A stretch of 41,110 nt of DNA from an uncultured Oscillospiraceae bacterium. Lineage in GTDB: Bacteria; Bacillota; Clostridia; Oscillospirales; Oscillospiraceae. Positions 31,001-38,316 of the stretch are shown piece by piece. Every line of letters starts with the position of its first letter. The stretch's first letter is position 1. The stretch spans positions 1 to 41,110 of the forward strand of contig CAQCFX010000011.1 of the NCBI GenBank assembly GCA_948766235.1, given 5' to 3'. Both the position numbers and the translations under genes were made by a program. Under the pieces are notes generated by a model. The model made no database searches and was not told the origin of the DNA. It was given only the letters and a program-made list of their open reading frames with translations.

Positions 31001-31171
31001 GTCCAGTGCAGCCTTTACCATTTCAACCCCTTTTACGATAACCTCTGTTCTTGTAGTCTCCAAACGGTCAGCACAGTCCTGAATGAGTTGCGCTTCATCT
31101 TTTGTGACCCGAATGTTGAGGTTCACATTTCTGGGGTTTTCCTTTGGTGGGCGTCCAGTTCTTGGGCTCAT
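30992..31171 (-). CDS. Ribbon-helix-helix (Arc/CopG-type) DNA-binding protein
   Basis: A 59-residue protein from ATG 31171. MSPRTGRPPKENPRNVNLNI begins with a basic arm; VNLNIRV is the DNA-contacting strand and KDEAQLIQDCADRLETTRTE the two helices. It should dimerise and bind an operator. It has its own promoter at 31229-31201, and lies in the middle of the packaging/head operon, which is unusual for a regulator. Its stop codon overlaps the T-run of the opposing small RNA terminator. Confidence 0.85.
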   Translation of the reverse strand: MSPRTGRPPKENPRNVNLNIRVTKDEAQLIQDCADRLETTRTEVIVKGVEMVKAALDKK

Positions 31172-31200
31172 TCCATCACCTACTTTCTGCCCTTGCAATA

Positions 31201-31229
31201 AATATATTACTGCACGCGCAAAAAGTCAA
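31201..31229 (-). promoter_or_regulatory. Promoter of the RHH gene
   Basis: On the minus strand TTGACT (31229-31224), 17 bases, TATATT (31206-31201), about 30 bases before the RHH start. It lies in the gap after the portal gene and may also serve the endonuclease and minor head genes. Confidence 0.7.
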
Positions 31230-31253
31230 GAGGTTTTTCAAATAAATTTTCGG

Positions 31254-32678
31254 CTACTCGTCCTCGTCCCTCCCATTGCTGTAGGGAATCCCTGCGAAAA
31301 TATCTCGCATCTGGGTCACATCCTGGTAAGTCTTCCCGGCGTTGGCCGCAATCTCCTCGTCGCTAATGGAGCCAAACAGCCCCGTCTCATCCGCCAGCCG
31401 CTTCAGCTCCTTTTGGGCGGTGTCCGCCTGGAGCAGCCCCGCCTGGAACACGGTGACGACGGTCTCCGCCTTGGCCTGGGCAATTTTGGCCACCTCGTCC
31501 GCCTTTGGGGACCACAGGGGCGGGAACAGGATGTCCAGCCCCTCCGGCACACAGCCCCAGGCGGACATGGCCAGCACCGGCAGCAGCTGCTGAAGAATGG
31601 GCCGCAGGCGGCTCTCCCGCAGGGAATCCACATAGTCGTAGTAGTTCTGCAAATCGCTTTCGCCCGTGGCGTTCATCCCCGCGGGGGAGCGCCCGAACAG
31701 CTTGGTCATAGGGATGCGGGAGGCCCCCGATAGGTCCAGGCACATGGCCTCGTGCACCTCGTGCAGGCCGGTGAAGGTGTACTGGGTGTTTTTCACCTGG
31801 TCGCCCTTGTTCACCAGGCGCATTCCAAAGTTGGACTGCATCACGCTCTGGGCCTGCATGGTGTTCCAGAACCGCCGCTGCGCCTCCCCGGAGGCCAGGG
31901 AAAAGAGCTGGTCCAGGTTCTGCACCTCCATGGTGTCCACGTTGGCCCGGAAAGTGAGCGCGGCCATGTTGGCGGCCACGTTGTTGTGCTTTACCACGTC
32001 CTGGTACAGCGCCTCCACCTCGGACTCCCCCCAGTACTGCTCGGCCACCCGCTCCAAATAGGGCAGCTCCCGGCCCAGGAATCGGATGATTCGGGAGTGG
32101 TGCACCCTGGCCACCGTCATTCCGTTCTCTCCGTTGATGGTATAGTATTCCGGCGCCATTCGGCCCCGGCCGTCGTAAATCAGCCCTGTGTCCGGCGTGA
32201 TGCCGCACCAGCGGTCCAGGATGTACAGCCCCTGGAACGTTCCGGGCAGGATGGTCTCCGGGTCCAGCGGGCGCTCCAGCAGCCCCTCCTGCCCCCGAAT
32301 CATGATAAGCCCCGCCGCGCCGCCGTACAGCCGGCCCCAGCGCAGGCCCTCGTTCACGCTCTCCCGCAGGGCGGCGTCTGTCTGCGCCCGCTCGAATTGA
32401 CGCAGGGCGTCCGGCCCCGCCGGCCCGGAGAGGCGGAACCACTTCCGGCACATATCGTCCGGGATAATGCCCACCACGTTCTGAACAATCCAGTTGTCCC
32501 GATACAGAGAGTTGAGCAGGGCGTAATTGCCCGTCATACGGGTCAGCGGGTATTCCGTGGCCTCCAGCGGGGACTGGGAGCCATGCCCCAGGCGGAACAG
32601 CGGGTTGGAAAAGGCGTCCGCCACCGCCACCTCAGCGGCGCTGCTACCCTGTTCGTTCAAGCTATCCCTCCTCTCCAT
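31254..32678 (-). CDS. Portal protein (DUF1073 family)
   Basis: A 474-residue portal of the DUF1073 type. It forms the dodecameric ring through which DNA enters the head. NYALLNSLYRDNWIVQNVVG, the EGLRWGRLYGGAAGLIMIRG segment, VLDRWCGITPDTGL-like ILDRWCGITPDTG, and LSGASRIPMTKLFGRSPAGM with NATGESDLQNYYDYVDSLRE are diagnostic. The start overlaps the end of the large terminase gene by 17 bases. The C-terminus is charged (NGRDEDE). Confidence 0.93.
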   Translation of the reverse strand: MERRDSLNEQGSSAAEVAVADAFSNPLFRLGHGSQSPLEATEYPLTRMTGNYALLNSLYRDNWIVQNVVGIIPDDMCRKWFRLSGPAGPDALRQFERAQTDAALRESVNEGLRWGRLYGGAAGLIMIRGQEGLLERPLDPETILPGTFQGLYILDRWCGITPDTGLIYDGRGRMAPEYYTINGENGMTVARVHHSRIIRFLGRELPYLERVAEQYWGESEVEALYQDVVKHNNVAANMAALTFRANVDTMEVQNLDQLFSLASGEAQRRFWNTMQAQSVMQSNFGMRLVNKGDQVKNTQYTFTGLHEVHEAMCLDLSGASRIPMTKLFGRSPAGMNATGESDLQNYYDYVDSLRESRLRPILQQLLPVLAMSAWGCVPEGLDILFPPLWSPKADEVAKIAQAKAETVVTVFQAGLLQADTAQKELKRLADETGLFGSISDEEIAANAGKTYQDVTQMRDIFAGIPYSNGRDEDE

Positions 32679-33912
32679 ACCGCCACGCGGGCAGGCAGGT
32701 GTTCACGTAATAGCGCAGGGCGTCCGGGGCGTGGTCCATGGATTTTACCGGCTTTTCCACACCCATCTGGGCCGCCTTGCTGTCCCAGACGTAGGATTGC
32801 AGCTCCCCAATCAGCCCTTCGCAGCGCTCGTTGACCCGTATCATTCTTCGGGCCAGCAGGGAGCCTACCCGCCGCAGGCCGTCGGGCACGTCGTTGTCGC
32901 CCTGGTTCACATACACCCCGCGCCTCTGAAGCGCCACGATGAAGCTGGCCGCGGACGGGTCCACCACCGCGGGGCAGAAGAACTGCGGGTCGTCCCCCAT
33001 GAACCGCTGAAAATCGTCCGCGTATTCCTGGTCGGTTTTCTGCCGGCCGCAGCGCTCCAGGTCCCGGCTGTCCCAGCGGTATTCGTTGTCCACCCAAACT
33101 GTTTCGCCATCATCGTAGATGTCCAGCAGGACAAACGGATTGGCGGTGCCATAGTCGCAGGCAATCGTTCTGGACGCGGCGTATTTCAGGCCCAGCGGCT
33201 TCTCCCGCTCGCCGTAGACGTGGATATCCGGGTCGAACATATCGTAAATCAGGCCGTCGCCCACCGTCCATTCCCCGTCGATGTACCGCTTTTTGAACAC
33301 CCCGGCGTACAGGCTGCGGTACATGGCTTTGGTCGCCTCGGACAAACTGGGGTTGTCGTCCATCATGAAGTGCAGATGGGTGGCGTCCTTCTCCCGGAGC
33401 TTCAGCAGCCATTCCTTGCGGAACCAATGCTCGGGCACATCCGGGTTGCAGTTAAACCACAGCTTGGCCCCCTCCACCGAGCACCGGGCCAGCGCCTGCT
33501 CCACAAAGGAGCGGGGCATCAGCGCCACCTCGTCCAGCAAAACGCCCGCCAGCGTCACGCCCTGGATAAGCATATAGCTGCTCTCGTCCCGCCCGCCGAA
33601 CACGTAGAACAGGTTGCGCTTCGTGCCCCGGGTGACGCTCAGCACGTGGCCGGAGCGCGTATAGCTCAGCGAGAAGCCGTTCTGCGGGAAATAGGTCATG
33701 GACAGCAGGGGCTGGATGACGTTGCGCTCCGCGCTGGCCACCGTCTTGCCGCACAGGCCGAACGAGCACTTGTCAAAGTTCCCCATCGCCCACAGGATGA
33801 AGGACAAGGACATGATGGACGTCTTGCCGGAACGCACCGCTCCGTCACAAATCAGCGCCCGCTTCCCTGTGTACGGCCAGCGGAGAATTTCAATCTGCTT
33901 TGGCGAAAGCAT
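32662..33912 (-). CDS. terL: Terminase large subunit (PBSX/XtmB-like)
   Basis: A 416-residue packaging motor. Walker A is GAVRSGKT (residues 24-31), Walker B GVLLDE (123-128) and the coupling motif WFNCNPD (about 152-158). The nuclease domain has CDYGTANP (Asp253) and VVDPSAA (Asp318), and ends with MDHAPDALRYYV, typical of PBSX-type terminases. It cuts concatemers and pumps DNA into the prohead using ATP. It overlaps the small terminase gene by 23 bases. Confidence 0.96.
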   Translation of the reverse strand: MLSPKQIEILRWPYTGKRALICDGAVRSGKTSIMSLSFILWAMGNFDKCSFGLCGKTVASAERNVIQPLLSMTYFPQNGFSLSYTRSGHVLSVTRGTKRNLFYVFGGRDESSYMLIQGVTLAGVLLDEVALMPRSFVEQALARCSVEGAKLWFNCNPDVPEHWFRKEWLLKLREKDATHLHFMMDDNPSLSEATKAMYRSLYAGVFKKRYIDGEWTVGDGLIYDMFDPDIHVYGEREKPLGLKYAASRTIACDYGTANPFVLLDIYDDGETVWVDNEYRWDSRDLERCGRQKTDQEYADDFQRFMGDDPQFFCPAVVDPSAASFIVALQRRGVYVNQGDNDVPDGLRRVGSLLARRMIRVNERCEGLIGELQSYVWDSKAAQMGVEKPVKSMDHAPDALRYYVNTCLPAWRYGEEG

Positions 33913-34339
33913 CGGCGGCCTCCTTTAGGCTCTTGGTGATGGGGTCGTCGTCCAGCGCCGCGCCGGCAGGCAGGGCTTCCACCTTGGCCCCATAGCCATG
34001 TTTCCCCATCCACAGCGCCGCCAGCTTCGGGTCAACCACGCCCAGTTCGAACTTCATCCGGGCATCCACCTCGCACTCCTCTTTCATTCGCGTGACAATG
34101 TCCCGATACCTGGGGTCTGCGGCATAGGTTTCGTAAAAGTTGGAGCGTGCAATTCCTGTGTGCACGCAAAACCCCTCAATGGTGTAGGTGACGGCGCGCT
34201 TCAGCTCCGCGCTGACGAACTCGGAGTTCTTCGCGCTGAAGTCATGGGTCAGAACACGCTGGTTGTCGCACCATTCCTTGTACTGTGTCCACGCCTCCTC
34301 CATGGCCCGCGCCGTTTTGAATTTTCTGGGACGTCCCAC
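33890..34339 (-). CDS. terS: Terminase small subunit
   Basis: A 149-residue DNA-recognition subunit. MGRPRKFKTARAMEEAWTQY is followed by the helix-turn-helix region IEGFCVHTGIARSNFYETYA and the coiled DIVTRMKEECEVDARMKFEL with LWMGKHGYGAKVE. These match the gp3-like small terminase family of Firmicute phages. The start lies 40 bases downstream of the zinc ribbon gene. Confidence 0.88.
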   Translation of the reverse strand: MGRPRKFKTARAMEEAWTQYKEWCDNQRVLTHDFSAKNSEFVSAELKRAVTYTIEGFCVHTGIARSNFYETYAADPRYRDIVTRMKEECEVDARMKFELGVVDPKLAALWMGKHGYGAKVEALPAGAALDDDPITKSLKEAADAFAKAD

Positions 34340-34385
34340 GATTTCACCCGCCCTTCAAAATCGAAAATACCATTTGCCCAGATAA

Positions 34386-34625
34386 TTATCTCATAGATTT
34401 TTCATTTTGTCGTGCCATATATAGCACTTGTGAAAATTTTTCTGTGGTCTCAAACCGCGTGCCGCATACTCTGCACACTCGCCTCCGAAGAACGTCCCCA
34501 TCCGAGCGCTCAACGCTCCGAATCACCACGCTTTTGCCTCCACAGCCAGGGCATCTCCGCGCTGTCTGCACTTCGGTCATCCCCTCTCTCACGATCGCCA
34601 GACAAGCTTCATAATTCTGATTCAA
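34386..34625 (-). CDS. Small zinc ribbon protein (NrdR-like N-terminal ribbon)
   Basis: A protein of 79 residues if the TTG at 34625 is used, which overlaps the stop of the preceding ParA fragment; the ATG at 34580 would give 64. Four cysteines, CPGC (25, 28) and CRVC (51, 54), form a zinc ribbon like that of NrdR, with RSVERSDGDVLRRRVC and GTRFETTEKF also alike. NrdR's ATP-cone is absent. It may be a late gene regulator or nucleic acid-binding protein just upstream of the terminase genes. The function is not known. Confidence 0.7.
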   Translation of the reverse strand: MNQNYEACLAIVREGMTEVQTARRCPGCGGKSVVIRSVERSDGDVLRRRVCRVCGTRFETTEKFSQVLYMARQNEKSMR

Positions 34626-34825
34626 AACCCGGAACGCATCTTCATCTCCGCCGTGCCGTTCTGCTCCCCATACAGGCGGAAGTAGCGGGAGGCGTTGCCC
34701 TGCTTGTCCCCGTCCACCAGCAGCACTTTTTTGCGGTGGACCGTCGCCAGAATGTGGGCCACGTTGGCCGCCGAAACGGTTTTCCCGGTCCCGCCCTTCA
34801 AGTTGATAAATGCCAACGTCCTCAT
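34622..34825 (-). pseudogene. ParA/Soj-like ATPase, truncated N-terminal fragment
   Basis: Only 67 residues: MRTLAFINLKGGTGKTVSAA has the deviant Walker A motif, and VLLVDGDKQGNASRYFRLYG the Walker A' region of ParA ATPases. The normal protein has about 250 residues with Walker B and a C-terminal helical part; here the frame ends at RSGF. I found no continuation in the next frames. It starts at ATG 34825 with GGTGAGTAGGA upstream and overlaps nothing of weight, so it may still be translated. It is most likely a remnant of a partition gene from a plasmid-like phage ancestor. Confidence 0.75.
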
Positions 34826-34827
34826 TC

Positions 34828-35457
34828 CTACTCACCCTTTCTGTGTGCTGCTTCCAGTCTCTTTTCCAGGCGGTCCAGCTTCACCCGCATCATAGGCCCT
34901 ATGCGTCCGAACATAATTTTCATTTGGTCCAGCATGATTTGAACGTCTGCCATTTCCTCCCGGATGTTTCCGGCTATCGCCGACGCGCCAGCATCGTCCG
35001 TTGTGCGGTAGAACTTACAGATTTCTTTGGTCAGCTCGCTCATTTCCTCGACCATCATAAGCATTTGCGCATCACGGCCCCAGGTCCGCACGGCATCCTG
35101 CAAAATTCGCTCCTGTCTGCATCCTTCCCCCGATCCCATCACAAGGCATTTCCGCGCAATCACGGCCTGGTCGTCCCAGTATTCGTCCGCACAGACCTTG
35201 CGGCAATCGTTCTGATATTTTGCGATACGCTCCGGCAGGTTGGCGTTCACAGCGTCAAACTCCAGCCCAAAGCCCGCGCACCACGCCACGGCTTCGCCCA
35301 ATCTCTCGCCCACACGGCAGGTCCACAGGATAAGCGCGGCCCCGTTTTCCCGCTCCGCAATGGCCGCGTTGATAACCTCCATGTGCGGCGCTCCGATTTC
35401 CGGCCACGCCCATTCGCACAGGCACCCGTCAAAATCAATCGCTATCGCCTTTCTCAT
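34828..35457 (-). CDS. HAD-like phosphatase domain fused to MazG-like pyrophosphohydrolase domain
   Basis: A 209-residue protein. The first 100 residues begin AIDFDGCL, the HAD motif I with Asp8 and Asp10, and resemble small phage HAD hydrolases. The second half (about 125-205) is all helical with EEMSELTKEICKFYR and EEMADVQIMLDQM, the paired acidic motifs of MazG-like NTP pyrophosphohydrolases. Such enzymes remove non-canonical or excess nucleotides during phage replication. The fusion could channel nucleotide to nucleoside. It overlaps the upstream gene by four bases. Confidence 0.78.
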   Translation of the reverse strand: MRKAIAIDFDGCLCEWAWPEIGAPHMEVINAAIAERENGAALILWTCRVGERLGEAVAWCAGFGLEFDAVNANLPERIAKYQNDCRKVCADEYWDDQAVIARKCLVMGSGEGCRQERILQDAVRTWGRDAQMLMMVEEMSELTKEICKFYRTTDDAGASAIAGNIREEMADVQIMLDQMKIMFGRIGPMMRVKLDRLEKRLEAAHRKGE

Positions 35458-36098
35458 TCTCCCGCTCCCTCCCCGGCGTCTCCGCCCGCCTGGAACAGCG
35501 GCCCCACCGCCTGCTGCACAGCTTTCTCCCGCTCCTGTTCCTCCTGCTTCTCCAACGCCACGCGGCACTTTTGCGCCAGCGCTTCCAGTTTCTCCACAAA
35601 TCCCAGCTTGATTGTGTCCACCGGCATAATGACCGCCGTGATCTCCATTCCGTTTTTCGCCACAATGTACGCCTGCCCGGCAGTGTTCACCCGCTCGTAG
35701 AACCGAAGATAGTCGGCCATATCCTCCAGCGGAGAAAGGTAGGCCGTCTGAACAAACATGATACCATCGTTCGTGCTGAGCGGCTTGACCACATACCCGT
35801 TATGCTCCACCGTAGGCCACTCGTCATAAAGCGCCCGTTCTCCGGCAGCGTAGTCCTCCACGTTCAGGCTCTCCGGCATCTGCTCTTGTGCAAAAAAGCA
35901 TTTCTTCTGCTTCTTCTCCGGGATATCAAACATGGCGCACAGGTTGGATTCGTCCAGAACCGGCAGGCCGGACAGAGGATAAATGGCCCGCCCATCACCC
36001 AGCCATTGCCGGATAAGCACGCCGCCATCTTCCATTTCGTTGAACAGGCGAAAGGCTCCCGTCTTGGCGCACAGCGCCGCGATCTTTTTCAGTTTCAC
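35454..36098 (-). CDS. Hypothetical phage protein
   Basis: A 214-residue protein that I do not recognise as a functional family. MKLKKIAALCAKTGAFRLFN and LIRQWLGDGRAIYPLSGLPV begin it; the C-terminal 50 residues are Glu/Ala-rich helix (EALAQKCRVALEKQEEQERE). It resembles proteins of unknown function seen in the middle region of gut Firmicute phages. ATGA overlap with the next gene indicates coupling. Confidence 0.65.
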   Translation of the reverse strand: MKLKKIAALCAKTGAFRLFNEMEDGGVLIRQWLGDGRAIYPLSGLPVLDESNLCAMFDIPEKKQKKCFFAQEQMPESLNVEDYAAGERALYDEWPTVEHNGYVVKPLSTNDGIMFVQTAYLSPLEDMADYLRFYERVNTAGQAYIVAKNGMEITAVIMPVDTIKLGFVEKLEALAQKCRVALEKQEEQEREKAVQQAVGPLFQAGGDAGEGAGE

Positions 36099-36101
36099 GT
36101 C

Positions 36102-36596
36102 TTACACCTCCTGAATGTCGATACTGAAGCGCTCCTTCATCAGCTTGCGCTTCATGACGTACTCTTTCGTGCGGGTGGCGCGGCTTTTTACGTCTTCTAC
36201 CACATATCGGACCCATGCTGATTTTTCATTGTCATATTCCCAGTATGTAAAATCCGCCCTGTATCGAATGGCCCGCACCCGGCGGCCCTCACTGTCCGTG
36301 TAGGCCTCCTGCAAGGTAAAATCCGCCTGCATCCGCAGTTCACGGATTGCCCCGGCCCGCTCCAGCGCGGCCAGCTCGTCGTACCGGCGGGCCTCCTTCT
36401 GGCTGTCGAACCGCAGCACGGCCCCGCTGGCCGTCAATCGCTCGGTGGGCTTGTTGTGGTACTTGGCCGGTTTCTCCGGCCCATCGCCAGCACGGCAGGG
36501 CAAAGGCGGACGTTTGCGCCGCTCCTGCTCCGCCCATTTCCGCAGGGCCTGGGCCTGGTAGTCCACCGGCAGGTCCTTTACATCCACGCCCATCAC
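36102..36596 (-). CDS. DUF1064 protein (restriction endonuclease-like fold)
   Basis: A 164-residue protein. The core KYHNKPTERLTASGAVLRFD with SQKEARRYDELAALERAGAI matches DUF1064, which has the restriction endonuclease-like fold. The RYRADFTYWEYD and VVEDVKSRATRTKEYVMKRK parts carry the D...ExK-like catalytic motif. Phages use such proteins as recombination or replication nucleases. It starts at 36596 and overlaps the following gene by four bases. Confidence 0.83.
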   Translation of the reverse strand: MMGVDVKDLPVDYQAQALRKWAEQERRKRPPLPCRAGDGPEKPAKYHNKPTERLTASGAVLRFDSQKEARRYDELAALERAGAIRELRMQADFTLQEAYTDSEGRRVRAIRYRADFTYWEYDNEKSAWVRYVVEDVKSRATRTKEYVMKRKLMKERFSIDIQEV

Positions 36597-36787
36597 TTTT
36601 CCCTCGCTTTTCTCCGCTTCTCCGCGCAGTATTCCCGGATGATCTCGGCCCGCTCCCGCTCGGTGGTGCTGGCCACCAGCAGCCCGTAGCTGGTTTTGCG
36701 CCGCTTGGCCTCTCGCGCCAGGGCGGAGAGCGCTTCCGATTCAGTGGCGCATCTTCCGTTCGGCAACTCTATCGTTCCTCTGCTCAT
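36593..36787 (-). CDS. Small hypothetical phage protein
   Basis: A 64-residue basic protein: MSRGTIELPNGRCATESEAL, then LSALAREAKRRKTSYGLLVA and a helical C-terminus rich in Arg/Glu. No family is recognised. It lies between the replication protein and the DUF1064 gene and is coupled to the latter by overlap. Confidence 0.6.
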   Translation of the reverse strand: MSRGTIELPNGRCATESEALSALAREAKRRKTSYGLLVASTTERERAEIIREYCAEKRRKAREK

Positions 36788-36809
36788 GTTTGCAACCTCC
36801 CTTCGTTTT

Positions 36810-37622
36810 TCAGCATTTTCGCCGCATGGTCAGGTAGAAATGCCAGCCGGACTGCTCCACATACCTCTGCTCGCTGTCCACCAACTCCCAGCCCTTGTAC
36901 TGCCGCTCCCAAAACCGTTTGTATTCCTCGCTGTCCTGCGGCAGCTTTGCGATTCTTTCCAGCTGCCGCCTGCTGTACTTTGTGTCGTTCGGTCCCCTGT
37001 GCCACGGCTTTTCCAGGTTCTGCGATTGGGTCCAGTGCTTTTTCCCCGCGCTGTCCTGCACCATGTACCCGGCCATATTGGCGATTCCCTTTTTGTTCGG
37101 CTTCAGCCGGTCCGCGTTGGCCCAGCCGTACATCACGGCCTCCCGCTTTTTTGTCCCCTTGACCTTCCACCACATGGCCTCCACTTCGTCCCGGTCCAAG
37201 CCGCCGTTCATGATGATGTGGTGGTGGATTCTGTGGGTTCCGTTCCGCTTCCGGCCCTCCTGGGTAATCAGAATGTATTTCAGCGGCGGCAGCCCCAGCT
37301 TATCCCGGCGATACGCCACTCTGCGGAGATATCGGGTCGCAATTTCGTGCGCCTTTTCCTCCGTCTCCGGCAGATACTCCGGGGAATAGGTCAGATGCAC
37401 GGCCAGGTCTTCCTCTCCAAAGTTGGTATTGGCGAGCTGGACGAAATAGCGCTTTGCCCGCCGGTCGTTCAGATTCTTTTGCTTTGGTTCCGAGACCTTT
37501 TGCTTTTTCCCCCGCCTGCCCTTAGCCGCCCCCTGCTGGCGGCCTGTGTACGGGAAAATTTCAGGCGCGATGAAGTTCTTCCCGCAGTGGATCACCTTTT
37601 CTCTCATAAATGAGTTTTTCAT
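36810..37622 (-). CDS. HUH-type replication initiation protein (Rep-like)
   Basis: A 270-residue protein from ATG 37622, with GAGGT eight bases upstream; an ATG at 37607 lacks a site. AVHLTYSPEYLPETEEKAHE is motif 1. KYILITQEGRKRNGTHRIHHHIIMNGG around residues 116-141 holds the His cluster at 133-135, as in HUH nucleases. ANMAGYMVQD has the probable catalytic Tyr186. These features mark rolling-circle-type Rep proteins, here in a large dsDNA phage. It may nick an origin or act in a satellite-like replication role. Confidence 0.75.
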   Translation of the reverse strand: MKNSFMREKVIHCGKNFIAPEIFPYTGRQQGAAKGRRGKKQKVSEPKQKNLNDRRAKRYFVQLANTNFGEEDLAVHLTYSPEYLPETEEKAHEIATRYLRRVAYRRDKLGLPPLKYILITQEGRKRNGTHRIHHHIIMNGGLDRDEVEAMWWKVKGTKKREAVMYGWANADRLKPNKKGIANMAGYMVQDSAGKKHWTQSQNLEKPWHRGPNDTKYSRRQLERIAKLPQDSEEYKRFWERQYKGWELVDSEQRYVEQSGWHFYLTMRRKC

Positions 37623-37698
37623 GGTATGTACCTCTACTTTCGCGGCAACGATAATACCCATTACAAGCCCGCTCGCCGCCCTGCCGGCGGCGCTTCTC

Positions 37699-37727
37699 TT
37701 GACTTTTACCGCTCCTTTTGGTACAAT
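37699..37727 (+). promoter_or_regulatory. Plus-strand promoter of a putative small RNA
   Basis: TTGACT (37699-37704), 17 bases, TACAAT (37722-37727). It reads against the phage operon, in the gap between the Rep gene and the small membrane protein gene. Confidence 0.6.
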
Positions 37728-37732
37728 TCCCT

Positions 37733-37821
37733 CAGTTCAAATGGTCATTTTGAGCGGCAATCGTCCCCTTTGGGACGGCCCTGCGCGAGCTGTCGGAAGC
37801 TTGCGCAGGGCGTTTTCTTTT
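37733..37821 (+). ncRNA. Putative small RNA with two hairpins
   Basis: About 89 bases. A small hairpin CGTCCC-CTTT-GGGACG lies at 37762-37777. It is followed by the terminator GCCCTGCGC (37778-37786) paired with GCGCAGGGC (37803-37811), then GTTTTCTTTT. The unit fills the 220-base gap between genes and carries no convincing reading frame. The hairpin also occurs on the minus strand as a possible leader structure, but the T-run is on the plus side. Confidence 0.6.
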
Positions 37822-37844
37822 CTTTGTCGTCCATGGTGTTTTGG

Positions 37845-38054
37845 CTACTGCTTGTCCACCAAATTTTGGAACAAATCCCGGACAATGGCCTCCCCCACCC
37901 AGTACAATACAGGCAGCAGCAGAAAAACCGCTTCGCCGCCCACCGCCTGATATCCCCGCTCGGCCGCCGCATACAACGCGGTCAAGCGAAACAGGATCAC
38001 CCCACAGGCGCTGATGCTTCCATACTTCAAGACGGTCCATACAATTTTTCCCAT
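37845..38054 (-). CDS. Small two-helix membrane protein
   Basis: A 69-residue protein from ATG 38054. It has two hydrophobic helices: residues 8-28 (VLKYGSISACGVILFRLTAL) and about 38-58 (AVFLLLPVLYWVGEAIV), and ends in FQNLVDKQ. The family is not recognised. A membrane protein in the middle of the early/replication block may act on the host membrane, for example as superinfection exclusion or a lysis modulator; this is a guess. Confidence 0.6.
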   Translation of the reverse strand: MGKIVWTVLKYGSISACGVILFRLTALYAAAERGYQAVGGEAVFLLLPVLYWVGEAIVRDLFQNLVDKQ

Positions 38055-38058
38055 TGTC

Positions 38059-38316
38059 TCACCGCCTCGCCCCGCGCCGAACGTCCACTGCATTGGAGCA
38101 GGTCCTCCAGTGCGGCACAAACGCGACCGGCAGTTCCCGCCGTTCTTCCTCCGGGCGGGCTTTCCGGCCCGTGATCGTGCCCTCCTCATCGGTAATGAAG
38201 ATTTCATTCCCCTCTCCCTCAATTACGAACACGGCGTCCAGGTCGATGGGCGTCATTTTTCCGCCGTCCGTATGTACCCAGTCGATTTCTCTGCCGCAGT
38301 ATTTACAAACGCTCAT
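38059..38316 (-). CDS. Small hypothetical protein with CxxC zinc knuckle
   Basis: An 85-residue protein: CKYCGREIDWVHTDGGKMTP is a Cys4 or Cys/His-type half ribbon. PIDLDAVFVIEGEGNEIFIT follows; TCSN near the end may supply a third Cys. Proteins like this are common in gut phages with no known role. It overlaps the methyltransferase gene by 14 bases. Confidence 0.65.
   Translation of the reverse strand: MSVCKYCGREIDWVHTDGGKMTPIDLDAVFVIEGEGNEIFITDEEGTITGRKARPEEERRELPVAFVPHWRTCSNAVDVRRGARR

Noticed and set aside
31254..32678. An anti-CBASS (Acb1) domain in the portal gene
   Set aside because: Some DUF1073 proteins are fused to or named after Acb1, but the 2H phosphoesterase motifs (paired HxT) are not visible here.
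32527..33939. A 470-codon open frame on the plus strand
   Set aside because: It mirrors the terminase and portal genes, which carry clear family motifs. Its composition (His, Val, Gln-rich) is that of a shadow frame.
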